Shown here piece by piece: positions 63,882 to 64,000 of a stretch of 64,000 bases of DNA. Position numbers and translations under genes: made by a program. Position 1 is the stretch's first letter; the number at the start of each line of letters is the position of its first letter. The notes below the pieces were generated by a model, which saw only the letters and a program-made list of their open reading frames with translations, made no database searches and was not told the origin of the DNA. Source of the DNA: Paenisporosarcina sp. OV554 (GTDB lineage: Bacteria > Bacillota > Bacilli > Bacillales_A > Planococcaceae); NCBI RefSeq assembly GCF_003058165.1, contig NZ_QBUC01000010.1, positions 1-64,000 of the forward strand, written 5' to 3'.

Positions 63882-64000
63882 TTATTTACGAACGCGTTTC
63901 ACTGGAATTTCTCTTGTAATATCATTAATGACCCAGCTAGCTGCTACTAATCCAGCTACAGAAGGAACAAATGCATTGGATGATGGTGGCATTTTCGCTT
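63882..64000 (-). CDS. tcdA: tRNA threonylcarbamoyladenosine dehydratase TcdA, 3' end
   Basis: The last 39 codons of a minus-strand gene cut by the window edge: AKMPPSSNAFVPSVAGLVAA, then SWVINDITREIPVKRVRK. This is the C-terminus of the ThiF/E1-like TcdA (YrvM), which makes cyclic t6A in tRNA. In B. subtilis yrvM also follows yrvN and cymR. Confidence 0.85.
   Translation of the reverse strand, partial: AKMPPSSNAFVPSVAGLVAASWVINDITREIPVKRVRK

Overview
The window looks like a low-GC, endospore-forming member of the Bacillota, most likely Planococcaceae (inference). Positions 27,504 to 64,000 carry the order known from Bacillus subtilis: spoIIP-gpr-rpsT-holA-yqzM-comEC/EB/EA, the yqeM-to-yqeG set, psd/pssA, an uninterrupted sigK, mtnN, yrrS, greA, udk, the trhP/trmR genes, mltG, yrzB-ruvX-ireB-alaS with a T-box leader, recD2, yrrB, mnmA-yrvO-cymR, rarA and the 3' end of tcdA. 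Nearly all are on the minus strand, tightly packed, and look intact. In B. subtilis spoIIP is followed by yqxA and lepA, so positions 1 to about 27,450 are read here as an accessory island inserted next to spoIIP.

The island has two parts. From 1 to about 15,900 lie mostly single minus-strand genes for small lipoproteins, secreted or membrane proteins, a large cell-wall-binding-repeat protein and a beheaded ABC exporter beside a beheaded IS110 transposase. They are separated by recurring short palindromes (TTCAACTAA ... TTAGTTGAA), GCTGCC/GGCAGC hairpins and a longer repeat with the core GGTTGACATAACA. From 15,949 to 27,422 lies a mobile-element block: a MobA/MobL-type relaxase with a candidate oriT, a broken XhlA-like/SPP1-type holin pair, two phage sigma-like genes, a primase-helicase with an iteron-rich candidate origin just behind it, an excisionase-like HTH gene, a CI-like repressor and a tyrosine integrase. 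A TGATAC array with about 10-bp spacing fills the gap between excisionase and repressor. Integrase and repressor on one strand, facing excisionase, primase and origin on the other, is the layout of phage-inducible chromosomal islands. Relaxase plus oriT suggests fusion with a mobilisable element.

Many island genes are broken: in-frame stops at 2,290, 19,552 and 21,735; a 5-bp duplication near 14,885; and several one-base differences in A runs. The chromosomal genes beside it show no such damage, so this looks like real decay, though homopolymer sequencing errors are not excluded.

In the chromosomal part the unusual things are comEA and comEC lacking a canonical start for their full family length, intergenic arrays with an exact 21-bp period at three loci, an inverted pair of Bacillales-type interspersed repeats at 35.3-35.9 kb, and a structured direct repeat at 63.0 and 63.5 kb.
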